Origin: a virus
DNA: 34,416 nt
Virus record (IMG/VR): IMGVR_UViG_3300025889_000456
Coordinates: 1 to 34,416 of that record
Reading direction: 5' to 3' (one strand)
A program made the translations under genes and the position numbers. Every line of letters starts with the position of its first letter. The first letter of the stretch is position 1. This document shows positions 23,709 through 30,817 of this stretch, piece after piece. Under the pieces are notes generated by a model. The model saw only the letters and a list, made by a program, of their open reading frames with translations. It did not search any database and had not been told where the DNA came from.

Positions 23709-23909
23709 GTGACTACAGATAAGATCACCGAGCTTTTAGACAGAAGGGATGCTGCATGTGCAGCGTACGAAGAAGAAATCAGCAAAGCAATACGCACGAA
23801 AGCAAGCTCTGCATACATCTCTGGATTAGAGCAAGACATACAGATTATAGTCTCCGACATAAACCGAGAGCTGAAAATACTTTTTAAGAAAGGAGAAAGC
23901 AATGACTGA
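23709..23909 (+). CDS. Small helical early protein
   Basis: The product has 66 aa and starts at GTG 23709 with GGAGG 9-10 nt upstream at the end of the previous gene. It is mostly charged coiled helix (LLDRRDAACAAYEEEISKAI). It overlaps the next gene by 8 nt. Confidence 0.6.
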   Translation: MTTDKITELLDRRDAACAAYEEEISKAIRTKASSAYISGLEQDIQIIVSDINRELKILFKKGESND

Positions 23910-24114
23910 CATGGTGTTAGTCAGAGCCACAGACCTGCAAGTGATAGCTTGGCAAGCCATGACACAAGAGCAAGCATCCCAAGCCAACGAGTCGCTGTTC
24001 TTTGAGTCAACGCTCAACGTAACAGATCAGGTCATGTGGATAACCAAAAGTGTATACACTTCAACCATGAAAGAGATCGGAGAGATATATGACCAACACA
24101 ATAGCAGCAAGTAG
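23902..24114 (+). CDS. Small early protein, unknown
   Basis: The product has 70 aa and starts at ATG 23902 with GAAAGGAG before it. TDLQVIAWQAMTQEQASQAN is helical. It overlaps the GP88-like gene by 26 nt, suggesting translation coupling. Confidence 0.6.
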   Translation: MTDMVLVRATDLQVIAWQAMTQEQASQANESLFFESTLNVTDQVMWITKSVYTSTMKEIGEIYDQHNSSK

Positions 24115-24793
24115 CGCGTCTAAGATAGCCCAGTTTAAGGGACATAAGAATAGTGTAGGCTTCATGCCCATTCAGACTTGTCCCTTTGCCACTGAAAGCT
24201 GCACGAAAGTCTGCTATGTAGAGAAGACCTTCCGCTATCCAGCAGTAAAGAAAGTGCTGTCTAAGAATACGGAGGGACTCTTCTTCTTAGACTGCACTGT
24301 CCTTAGTCCACACCGCTTGACTTCTCAGCTTAGAGGCTTAGTCTGGAACAGCTTGCGCCAGAGAGAGCGCCGTCTTGCCAAGCTGGACAAGTTCAGCAAA
24401 GAATACAAGCGGCTCAAACAGAGGGGCCACATCTTTAGATGGCAATGGTCGGGCGATGTCGTTAGTGCCAACCATGCGAAGGCGATATATACAATCTCGC
24501 AAGAGTTCCCTGCCACAAGCTTCTGGCTCTACACCAGAAGCTTTCCCTATGTCAAGCATCTTGTAGGCTTGGACAACCTGCACGTTTACCTGTCTGTAGA
24601 CAGAGACAACCACATACAGGCCATACTAACCCACCAAAACTACCCCACTACTAAGCTGGCATGGATGGGAGAGGGTCCAGCTGAAGCGGTCACATGCCCG
24701 GCTACTAATGGCAAGCTCAACGGAGCCGGTGCTTGTAACACCTGCGGTATATGCTACGGCACAAGTAAGGATGTGCTGTTTAACATTCACTAA
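24089..24793 (+). CDS. Cys-rich GP88-like phage protein
   Basis: The product has 234 aa. It starts at ATG 24089, after GGAGAG. The N-terminal part has CPFATESCTKVCY (C31, C38, C42), the middle has a highly basic stretch (RQRERRLAKLDKFSKEYKRL) and FRWQWSGDVVSANHAKAIYT, and the C-terminus has C203 and CNTCGIC (C216, C219, C222). This pattern recalls the Gene product 88 (GP88) family of phage proteins, where paired Cys clusters suggest an iron-sulfur or zinc site. The function of that family is unknown to me. It is one of the larger, better conserved-looking early genes here. Confidence 0.72.
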   Translation: MTNTIAASSASKIAQFKGHKNSVGFMPIQTCPFATESCTKVCYVEKTFRYPAVKKVLSKNTEGLFFLDCTVLSPHRLTSQLRGLVWNSLRQRERRLAKLDKFSKEYKRLKQRGHIFRWQWSGDVVSANHAKAIYTISQEFPATSFWLYTRSFPYVKHLVGLDNLHVYLSVDRDNHIQAILTHQNYPTTKLAWMGEGPAEAVTCPATNGKLNGAGACNTCGICYGTSKDVLFNIH

Positions 24794-24875
24794 GTAAACA
24801 TAGCTGAGATACCATGACATGCAGGTTGAAAAAGCAGAAGCTTTCGTAGCAAATAATATCATAAGGAGGTTGTCT

Positions 24876-25004
24876 ATGGCATACTTCACACCGATAGGGT
24901 GGAACTGTTACTACTGTAGCTATTGGAACAGTCCACGCAGACGCAAATGCTGGCTCTGCAAAAACAAAAAGAAAGTAGCTGTCAATGAATATCTTCTACC
25001 TTGA
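24876..25004 (+). CDS. RanBP2-type zinc-finger miniprotein
   Basis: The product has 42 aa. ATG 24876 is chosen because AAGGAGG lies 7 nt upstream; an in-frame start 19 codons earlier has no site. W9, C11, C14, N18, C25 and C28 match the RanBP2-type finger, W-x-C-x2-C-x3-N-x6-C-x2-C, exactly. The basic tail KNKKKVA follows. Fingers of this type bind RNA or ubiquitin-like proteins in eukaryotes; in a phage, RNA or protein binding is an inference. It overlaps the next gene by 20 nt. Confidence 0.75.
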   Translation: MAYFTPIGWNCYYCSYWNSPRRRKCWLCKNKKKVAVNEYLLP

Positions 25005-25473
25005 CCCTTCTCCTATCACAGCTGCACAGTATCAGTGTGATAAGCACATAGTTAAGATGCCACTTGAAGCAGCGCAGTTACTATCCACAGCGCACCGAAC
25101 CATAGATAACATACAAGATGGTCCACTATATAAGATAGCACACCTCAACCATCCTTGTTCTATATGGACTCGTGCTTCTGATAGTAACTATCAGTGGCTC
25201 TTTGACCACTTCATTGCTCTCTCTGAAGAGTACGAAAGGAGATACAATAAAGAACACAGTAGCTTTACTACGTTAGTAGAGCATCTGTATAGATCGCCAG
25301 TCAACATCTCTACAGATAGCTTTACTGAGCCGCCTCAGTGTATGCCCGATGAGCACAAGCAAAGCGATACAGTCGCTGCCTATCGTGCATACTATCACAG
25401 TAAGTCAAGCTTTGCTGCATGGAATCACTCACCGGTTCCCCATTGGTGGAGCCACACTAAGGAGATTGCGTAA
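24985..25473 (+). CDS. Conserved phage protein with CDKH motif
   Basis: The product has 162 aa and starts at ATG 24985. MNIFYLDPSPITAAQYQCDK with HIVKMPLEAAQLLSTAHR after it is an opening I recognise from many phage proteins of unknown function; C18, D19, K20 and H21 and the later HPCSIWTR and FAAWNHSPVPHWW regions look like an active or metal site. I cannot name a reaction. Its stop overlaps the next ATG (TAATG). Confidence 0.75.
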   Translation: MNIFYLDPSPITAAQYQCDKHIVKMPLEAAQLLSTAHRTIDNIQDGPLYKIAHLNHPCSIWTRASDSNYQWLFDHFIALSEEYERRYNKEHSSFTTLVEHLYRSPVNISTDSFTEPPQCMPDEHKQSDTVAAYRAYYHSKSSFAAWNHSPVPHWWSHTKEIA

Positions 25474-25982
25474 TGGGAACTTCGTTTAACTATGAAGGCA
25501 ATGCATCTGTGTACATGGAGCTTGAGGTTGAAGCCCAAGATGATGAAGGCAATTACCTTGATTGTGAAGTAGAGTGTGACGGGCATGATAGGCAGATAAC
25601 CGTCAGACTCGACCCACGCTATAAGATCAACGACACTGAAGCGTCTGCGCTGAAGGATGTCAAGGTAAATGTCTATAACAAAGATGGCAACCCTGTTCCT
25701 TTTTTTGTCTTTAGGGACGAGGACAATTTTAAAATGACAATAACGCTGGACGAGAACTATGTGAATCTACGCGACCTTCTCTGCTGCGCGGGTAACCTTA
25801 AATTTCCTATGTGTAGAATTGAAGACGAGGAGGCGAGGCTCTACATACAAGGAGTTGATGTAGAAATTCAGAAGGCCGGTGACGATAACATTTTGGTCAT
25901 TCCGAAGGAAGCGATTGATCGACTGAAGGCTGATCTTAGAAAGGAGATTGTTCAAGAGATCACATCTAAGCTTTTTGATTAA
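25473..25982 (+). CDS. Acidic beta-rich protein, unknown
   Basis: The product has 169 aa and starts at ATG 25473 behind AAGGAG. The N-terminal half is acidic and strand-rich (YMELEVEAQDDEGNYLDCEV), the C-terminus is helical (IDRLKADLRKEIVQEITSKL) and may oligomerise. No family recognised. Confidence 0.65.
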   Translation: MGTSFNYEGNASVYMELEVEAQDDEGNYLDCEVECDGHDRQITVRLDPRYKINDTEASALKDVKVNVYNKDGNPVPFFVFRDEDNFKMTITLDENYVNLRDLLCCAGNLKFPMCRIEDEEARLYIQGVDVEIQKAGDDNILVIPKEAIDRLKADLRKEIVQEITSKLFD

Positions 25983-26042
25983 CCACTTATTGGTTACAAG
26001 GCAGTCACTCACTCAACGCAGTATCATACAAGGAGCTAAGCA

Positions 26043-27125
26043 ATGAAAACAGGACGCACCCTCACGCAGCTGGCCCAAGAGCTTGACCGTCAAGCCAATG
26101 AGAAGAGAGACTTCCTTCTTGACACCAGAGCCTGTCAAGCCATGCCCCACGTTATCAACAGAGAAGGCACAGCTACCAACAATGGCATTGCACTACATCT
26201 GGCTAACATGGGAACGTATCCACTGCGCCCCATTGCCAACGGCCAGATATCTTCGCGCCTTAATATTCCTAAGAAGTATTATGATCGGATGCTGGACAGG
26301 TCTCCCGACCTGCTCTGCACCAACATCAATCACTGGTTCAACAACGAGCCAGAGAATCGTATGGTCAGAACCTTAGACGGTAATGCCAGAGCCTTTCTCT
26401 CTGAAAGGTATCGTCCCTTAGATAACTATGAACTGGCAGAAGCAGTGCTGCCTGTCATAGCAGACACAGAGGCAGAGATAGACAGCTGCGAGATCACCGA
26501 GGCTAAGATGTATATCAAAGCTACTACGCACAAGATACAGGGCGAGGTGCGAAAGGGCGATGTCATACAGTCTGGCATCATTGTCTCTAACAGTGAGGTA
26601 GGACACGGCTCACTGTCTGTCTATCCATTCTTGAAAAGACTTGTATGTCTTAACGGTATGACGGTGACAGACTACGGGCAACGCAAGTATCACGTAGGAC
26701 AGGCCGTTGGTCGAGGTGTCGATCTGAGTTCGGCCTATGAACTGTTCACAGATAAGACCAAGGAGATATCAGACCGTGCTTTTTGGCATCAAGTACGTGA
26801 CGTAGTGCGCGGTGTCTTTAGTCAAGAGGGATTCAATGTCATCCTTGAGTCACTCAAGGAAGCAGCAGAGGTTCCCATCACAGATCAACCGCTTAAGGTT
26901 ATTGAGCGCACACAGAAAACGTTTAAGCTCTCTGACTCAGAGAAAGGTGGCGTGCTACAGCACCTGCTAACAGGTGGAGACTTGACTAAGTGGGGTCTTG
27001 CCAACGCTGTCACTCGCACGGCTGAAGATGCAGACTCATACGACCGTGCTTCTGAGTTAGAAGAGCTGGGCTGGACTGTTGTAGAAATGTCTAAGCACAG
27101 GTGGGAAGAGCTGGCTGCTGCGTAA
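26043..27125 (+). CDS. DUF932 family phage/plasmid protein
   Basis: The product has 360 aa and starts at ATG 26043 after CAAGGAGCTAAGCA. Key parts are VRTLDGNARAFLSERYRPLD at about 107-126, YIKATTHKIQGEVRKGDVIQ in the middle, GIIVSNSEVGHGSLSVYPFL at about 177-196 and RLVCLNGMTV, all typical of DUF932 proteins encoded by phages and plasmids. Their role is unknown; some are linked to DNA metabolism. It is the last gene of this rightward block and is followed by a 16-bp inverted repeat that separates it from a leftward gene. Confidence 0.85.
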   Translation: MKTGRTLTQLAQELDRQANEKRDFLLDTRACQAMPHVINREGTATNNGIALHLANMGTYPLRPIANGQISSRLNIPKKYYDRMLDRSPDLLCTNINHWFNNEPENRMVRTLDGNARAFLSERYRPLDNYELAEAVLPVIADTEAEIDSCEITEAKMYIKATTHKIQGEVRKGDVIQSGIIVSNSEVGHGSLSVYPFLKRLVCLNGMTVTDYGQRKYHVGQAVGRGVDLSSAYELFTDKTKEISDRAFWHQVRDVVRGVFSQEGFNVILESLKEAAEVPITDQPLKVIERTQKTFKLSDSEKGGVLQHLLTGGDLTKWGLANAVTRTAEDADSYDRASELEELGWTVVEMSKHRWEELAAA

Positions 27126-27138
27126 ATAACATGCTGCC

Positions 27139-27207
27139 ATGTCGCAAGTAATGACAAGCCTTGAGGATAGCAGGGAGGGATACTCTGGCTATCATTACTT
27201 GCGACAT
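27139..27207. terminator. 16-bp perfect inverted repeat, probable bidirectional terminator
   Basis: ATGTCGCAAGTAATGA at 27139-27154 and TCATTACTTGCGACAT at 27192-27207 are exact complements with a 37-nt loop. The loop itself has GATAGC/GCTATC (27166-27171 and 27188-27193). It lies between the ends of two convergent genes, which is where a shared terminator is needed. No U-tract is present, so termination may rely on other factors. Confidence 0.6.
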
Positions 27208-27212
27208 TCGCC

Positions 27213-27827
27213 TTACTCGCTTGTCTTCCTTTTGATACTTATAGTTATTTCACCCCAAGGATATTCCACACTAAACTCTGTATCTGGTGTGCTTTCCGCG
27301 ATGGGACATCTTTTCACCTTTGAGGTGAACTCTTCTATTGCTTCTACAAGTTCAGCAGGAACTAACCTGCTGCCTTGATCTGGCTCAGCCAATACAGGAA
27401 CAGGGCGAAGCTCTTCTGCTCTGAGTCTACGCAACGCAAGAGCGGATAGGTTATGTTCACTGGCTTGACGTAGGAACCAATGCCTTTCCTCTTTGTTTCG
27501 TATACCTGCCACTTCTAAGTAGTGCGTGTGTGTTAAGTCATCATACACTCTTTCTTCAGGTGGAAAGACAGAGGCAACCCAAGCACAGTTCCTTAAGGTT
27601 GGCTCTGTCTTTCCCGTAATATAAACTGCTTGAGAATATTTGTCTGGATAGTTCTGCTCACCATACAGAATCCAGTCACCTATCCACCAGTTTATATTGT
27701 GATGTATGGCAAGAAGCACCGAGCCTTTCGATTGCCAATCTTCATACATCAACCCTTCAGGTAGACTGTAATGAGCACCGTCATACAGGCCAGTCTCCGT
27801 AGGGACTAAAGACTGTTCTTCGTCCAA
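27213..27827 (-). CDS. ParB-like or nucleoid-type helical phage protein
   Basis: The product has 204 aa. It starts at TTG 27827, 22 nt inside the preceding repressor gene, because the conserved-looking region GLYDGAHYSLPEGLMYEDWQ begins right after it. INWWIGDWILYGEQNYPDKY and TLRNCAWVASVFPPEER are motifs I recall from a helical domain in phage and actinobacterial DNA-associated proteins, sometimes compared with ParB-like proteins. The C-terminal part is acidic with a strand-rich end. It is the second gene of a leftward pair with a repressor, so it may modulate the same control circuit. Function uncertain. Confidence 0.55.
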   Translation of the reverse strand: MDEEQSLVPTETGLYDGAHYSLPEGLMYEDWQSKGSVLLAIHHNINWWIGDWILYGEQNYPDKYSQAVYITGKTEPTLRNCAWVASVFPPEERVYDDLTHTHYLEVAGIRNKEERHWFLRQASEHNLSALALRRLRAEELRPVPVLAEPDQGSRLVPAELVEAIEEFTSKVKRCPIAESTPDTEFSVEYPWGEITISIKRKTSE

Positions 27828-28060
27828 TCTACCCTATCCTTTATCTTGACAATCTTACCGTTAGGATCATAGGAGAGTATGTCCCAAGGTTCAACCGACA
27901 AAGCTTTGCACAGCTTGGATAATGTACGCAGAGATACACTATGTCCCTTGCCCTTACATAAAACATTGATAGTGTTCTTGGCTACACCAGACCGGAGAGA
28001 AAGCTCAGCCTGTGTATAGCCCCTACTTTCTATGACGCTTCGCAGTTTCCATTTGAACAT
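27806..28060 (-). CDS. XRE-family repressor-like transcription factor
   Basis: The product has 84 aa. ATG 28060 is preferred since MFKWKLRSVIESRGYT is the usual start of such factors; an in-frame start further up would lie in the promoter. The helix-turn-helix is at about 16-41 (QAELSLRSGVAKNTINVLCK), then the SLRTLSKLCKALSVEPWDIL helices typical of Cro/CI-like proteins. It binds operator DNA as a dimer, by family knowledge. It is transcribed against its neighbours from its own promoter and faces a rightward promoter, the arrangement of a small switch. No cleavage or peptidase domain is present. Confidence 0.88.
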   Translation of the reverse strand: MFKWKLRSVIESRGYTQAELSLRSGVAKNTINVLCKGKGHSVSLRTLSKLCKALSVEPWDILSYDPNGKIVKIKDRVDWTKNSL

Positions 28061-28067
28061 ACCTAAA

Positions 28068-28096
28068 AATATAAACCCAAAAATTAACAATGTCAA
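28068..28096 (-). promoter_or_regulatory. Consensus promoter for the repressor gene, leaderless
   Basis: On the minus strand TTGACA (28096-28091), a 17-nt spacer (28090-28074) and TATATT (28073-28068) form a near-perfect sigma70 promoter. The predicted start is at 28061-28060, right at the ATG, so the mRNA would have no leader, as in lambda cI from PRM. Confidence 0.75.
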
Positions 28097-28108
28097 TAAG
28101 AAAAATCA

Positions 28109-28142
28109 TTGCCCCTGTCCTCTTCTATTCTTATATTATAAG
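28109..28142 (+). promoter_or_regulatory. Divergent rightward promoter with operator-like dyad
   Basis: TTGCCC (28109-28114), a 17-nt spacer and TATATT (28132-28137) point right. CTTATATTATAAG (28130-28142) is a perfect dyad around a central T overlying the -10, a candidate operator for the repressor. The leader is about 95 nt to ATG 28239. Confidence 0.5.
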
Positions 28143-28238
28143 TATTAAATTTTGTGACTCTGCATGGCCAAGAAAGGAGAGCAAGGCCATTGCACTACAA
28201 GAAAACATTCAACCAAACCAAACAAAGGAATAAAGAAT

Positions 28239-28904
28239 ATGAACGTTCCACTTCCTAAGAACAGCTTTAGCCCTCATCCCAAGGGTCAGCACACTGGCAC
28301 GATCTTCGATGTTGAAGTAAGGCTGAATGATCCGACTCAGTATGGACCCAAGCATCGCGTCATCCTCAAGATACAATCAGATACAGACATGCTGGATGAT
28401 AGTGGCAACCCCAAGCTCAATGACGAAGGTGAACCCATGAAGTATGTCATATGGGACTGGCTCACCGTAGCAAGGAAGGAAGGCTCACGCTACAGGGAAC
28501 GCAGGGAAGCTGTATTGGATAGGTCATTGACGCAAGAGGAGGTCAATGCTGACTCCCACGATCCGATTGCTGAGTTTATGGGACAGCGCGTTAGCTACGT
28601 TGTCAAACATAAGATCAGCGCAGACAAGACGTATGCTAACATAGAGACTTTATGGTTAGCTGGAGAACGCAAGGACACACCGGACGCTCCTGTTCAGATC
28701 ATATCTGAATGCAAAGCCCTTGAGCAAATGGCTATTGCTGCTGATATAATCAAGCCATCTCAACTGGATGCACTACGCACCAAGTATGGGCAGAGTCCTA
28801 ACATTGAGCAGTTCACTATGATTGCTGCTGCCCAATACAAGGAGGCATTAACCGCACAGACGCAGAACATACAGCAAGAGGATGACTCGGACCTCCCGTT
28901 TTAG
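28239..28904 (+). CDS. Putative single-strand DNA-binding or replication accessory protein
   Basis: The product has 221 aa. ATG 28239 with AAAGGAA before it is used; an in-frame start 25 codons upstream is less likely. The C-terminus DDSDLPF is a typical acidic-hydrophobic SSB tail (compare DDDIPF) that recruits partners. The N-terminal half has strands GTIFDVEVRL and HRVILKIQSDTD and a WDWLTVARKEG segment, consistent with an OB-like fold, and the rest is helical. This phage-type protein is usually a DNA-replication accessory. SSB function is inferred from the tail and place next to the switch. It is the first gene of the rightward operon after the repressor. Confidence 0.65.
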   Translation: MNVPLPKNSFSPHPKGQHTGTIFDVEVRLNDPTQYGPKHRVILKIQSDTDMLDDSGNPKLNDEGEPMKYVIWDWLTVARKEGSRYRERREAVLDRSLTQEEVNADSHDPIAEFMGQRVSYVVKHKISADKTYANIETLWLAGERKDTPDAPVQIISECKALEQMAIAADIIKPSQLDALRTKYGQSPNIEQFTMIAAAQYKEALTAQTQNIQQEDDSDLPF

Positions 28905-28949
28905 TTAAGTTAAGTAAACACAATGGCTTACAATAACCTATAACAGGAG

Positions 28950-28996
28950 CATAAGGTGGGGATGCAACGCTTAGATGGGTTGCTCCCCACCTTATG
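28950..28996 (+). other. Long hairpin between the SSB-like and SWIM genes
   Basis: CATAAGGTGGGGA pairs with TCCCCACCTTATG (13 bp), then, after one bulged T, GCAAC pairs with GTTGC (5 bp) around a 10-nt loop. The right arm ends at the ATG at 28994. No U-tract follows (ACACAAGG), so attenuation, processing or protection of mRNA ends is more likely than termination. Confidence 0.6.
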
Positions 28997-29014
28997 ACAC
29001 AAGGAGACAAGCCA

Positions 29015-29413
29015 ATGATCATTCCATTTGAAACTATAATAAATAAAAACCCTGAGATGATCAGTGATTATGAGCATGAAGTTTTAAACCACGACACATA
29101 CAAGGAGGGTACTATATTTATATCATGTAGCAGTGAAAAAAATCGCTACAAAGAATACTGTGTGATCTGCGAGGATGATTGGCTTTGCACTTGTCCTGCA
29201 TTTAGAATGACCAAGGAGCCAAGCATATGTAAGCATATCAAAAGCGTCACTATGGATATAAACATTATCTTTGAGAAGATAACTAAAGACCCTACTTGGT
29301 GTGCCACCCCGAAGGACTCCAAGCTTAGACTGCACCTGCTTGAACCAGAGCAATTTAAAAGATCCCTCGTGTCCAACCTATTGCAATTCGGAAGAAAGGC
29401 TTATATCAAATGA
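29015..29413 (+). CDS. SWIM-type zinc-finger protein
   Basis: The product has 132 aa. ATG 29015 has AAGGAG 8 nt before it; a start seven codons earlier overlaps the hairpin. The finger is at about 56-76: C58, C60, then C72 and H74, as in C-x-C...C-x-H SWIM domains, which bind DNA, RNA or protein. The flanks are helical and charged with IMENIIFEKITKDP-type sequence. It overlaps the next gene by 4 nt. Function unknown beyond the finger. Confidence 0.75.
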   Translation: MIIPFETIINKNPEMISDYEHEVLNHDTYKEGTIFISCSSEKNRYKEYCVICEDDWLCTCPAFRMTKEPSICKHIKSVTMDINIIFEKITKDPTWCATPKDSKLRLHLLEPEQFKRSLVSNLLQFGRKAYIK

Positions 29414-29706
29414 GGGAAGATAGGACAGATAGAAATGTAAAAAGCAAAGGCCACCTCATAACAGCTATGCTTAAAGACTTACATGATGCCGATCTGTTTA
29501 TCGCAACAACAACTAAGCTTAGCGATGATGACGATACTCCAGATACATTCAGCACCATACGATGGATGTATGACAATGAAGTGTCTGAAGAGATTATCAT
29601 AAAACATTTAGCATATCTTTTTTCTGAACCGTGGATAACAGACCAGATGATCTTGTCTGCTCATCTATTATCAATTCAACTAAGAGAGGGTGGATCAAAT
29701 GAGTGA
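29410..29706 (+). CDS. Small early protein, unknown
   Basis: The product has 98 aa and starts at ATG 29410 in a 4-nt overlap. It has the acidic stretch LSDDDDTPDTF and a C-terminal helix (LAYLFSEPWITDQMILSAHL). No family recognised. Confidence 0.65.
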   Translation: MREDRTDRNVKSKGHLITAMLKDLHDADLFIATTTKLSDDDDTPDTFSTIRWMYDNEVSEEIIIKHLAYLFSEPWITDQMILSAHLLSIQLREGGSNE

Positions 29707-30064
29707 ACCAAAAAATGGACAGGTAATGATTAAGCCATCAAGCTATGAGTTTATGTATGTAGAACCGGGCAGCTCTATGATTAACTTATTTAAAAACAGA
29801 GGCTTGATAACTAAGATCGCAAATCTTTATCCTAAAACAGACCCGCAATATAAATGGCTTACGTGGGGTAAGGAAAACTGCCTGAACTTTAAGGAGGAAT
29901 TTCAAAAGCAGACCAACGTACCTTTTCCTTCTCATATAAAAGAAGGGATAGCAAGAGTTGTTAGATTCACTGTGCTCTTAACATTGCTTGATGAGAGAGA
30001 AAGGATGGAGCTTATGAGAGAAGGAAGGAGCGATGCAGTTATTAGAAAACATTGCCTAACATAA
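29699..30064 (+). CDS. Small early protein, unknown
   Basis: The product has 121 aa. ATG 29699 with GAGAGGGTGG before it is preferred over a GTG three codons earlier. WLTWGKENCLNFKEEFQKQT and ARVVRFTVLLTLLDERERME are helical. The ending MREGRSDAVIRKHCLT is basic. It overlaps its predecessor by 8 nt. Confidence 0.65.
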   Translation: MSEPKNGQVMIKPSSYEFMYVEPGSSMINLFKNRGLITKIANLYPKTDPQYKWLTWGKENCLNFKEEFQKQTNVPFPSHIKEGIARVVRFTVLLTLLDERERMELMREGRSDAVIRKHCLT

Positions 30065-30079
30065 CAAAGGAGAATTTAC

Positions 30080-30316
30080 GTGCAATATAAATATAACATA
30101 ACCTCGATGGAGTTGCATGAAAAGTTTCACGAGCAATACGAGATATGGCTGAACAAGGACAGCTCTATTAACCGCGATAATATCTACGAAAGAGTTAAAG
30201 AGCGCAAGTCGAATAGGCAGTTGAACTGGAAGTACGAGGACTGGCTTGCTCATCAACTTGACTTTGCTCTACACCAACTCGAAGAAGAGGAGCTACCTCG
30301 CCGTGGTTATTACTAA
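30080..30316 (+). CDS. Small early protein, unknown
   Basis: The product has 78 aa and starts at GTG 30080, supported by AAAGGAG 6 nt upstream. It is a charged helical protein (NIYERVKERKSNRQLNWKYE) with a terminal LEEEELPRRGYY. No family recognised. Confidence 0.65.
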   Translation: MQYKYNITSMELHEKFHEQYEIWLNKDSSINRDNIYERVKERKSNRQLNWKYEDWLAHQLDFALHQLEEEELPRRGYY

Positions 30317-30558
30317 ACCCTCACTCTCCCTCGCGTGCGCGTGCGCGTTTTTGTACACAGGATTTTTTTCCGAAGGAAAAAAAGACTGGATGCTGGACGG
30401 TATGAACAGGCTAAGACCGTTATTGCCTGTACACGTACAAGCCTGTTTAAAGCCTGTTATAAACGTCATCTCCCGAAGGGAGATGTATAATCGCGCCCAC
30501 GCGCACGTATGCGTAATATGGTATTCGTGTGCGCGTTGGATGGCTTCCAAATTTTTGG
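30317..30558 (+). other. Intergenic region with hairpins
   Basis: No gene is accepted here. The DNA is GC/GT alternating at 30334-30351. Hairpins are TTTTTTTCC/GGAAAAAAA (30363-30383, loop GAA), CATCTCCC/GGGAGATG (30467-30485, loop GAA) and ACGCGCAC/GTGCGCGT (30499-30536). The first two share the core CCGAAGG. The second can act as a transcription stop before the next promoter. Confidence 0.55.
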
Positions 30559-30587
30559 TTGACAAAAGCCAAACGGCATCGTATGTT
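30559..30587 (+). promoter_or_regulatory. Promoter for the Cro-like gene
   Basis: TTGACA (30559-30564), a 17-nt spacer and TATGTT (30582-30587) are followed by ATG 30617, giving a leader of about 23 nt. The -35 is perfect and the -10 matches four of six. TGGCTT and AAGCCA flank the -35 and may be an operator. Confidence 0.6.
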
Positions 30588-30616
30588 TGTTGAAGCAACC
30601 CATCACCGAGGGTCAA

Positions 30617-30817
30617 ATGAAACTCAACAAAAAAAAGATCAAAATGCTGATGATATACCACGACATCAAATCGGATCGCGTGCTGGCAGAGCGCCTTGGA
30701 AAGCACACCTTCGTGGTCAACCGATGGATTAATGGCGTTCACCTACCGCGCAAGAAAGACCTCAAGGCATTGGCAACTTTGCTGTGCACAACTGAACAGG
30801 AGATTCTAAGTGAATAA
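30617..30817 (+). CDS. Cro-like helix-turn-helix regulator
   Basis: The product has 66 aa. ATG 30617 follows GAGGGTCAA; a TTG ten codons earlier lies inside the promoter. The helix-turn-helix is RVLAERLGKHTFVVNRWING at about 20-39, with WINGVHLPRKKDLKAL giving the recognition-to-dimer segment usual in Cro/XRE proteins. It has its own promoter and is followed by the peptidase gene with an 8-nt overlap, so it probably controls its own operon, lysis included. Confidence 0.78.
   Translation: MKLNKKKIKMLMIYHDIKSDRVLAERLGKHTFVVNRWINGVHLPRKKDLKALATLLCTTEQEILSE

Noticed and set aside
23271-24017. Minus-strand frames opposite small early genes
   Set aside because: They are antisense to a tightly overlapping plus-strand operon with good ribosome sites.
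30246-30742. Overlapping frames of 115 codons (plus) and 149 codons (minus)
   Set aside because: They run through hairpins, a promoter and the Cro-like gene, start poorly and read as non-protein sequence.
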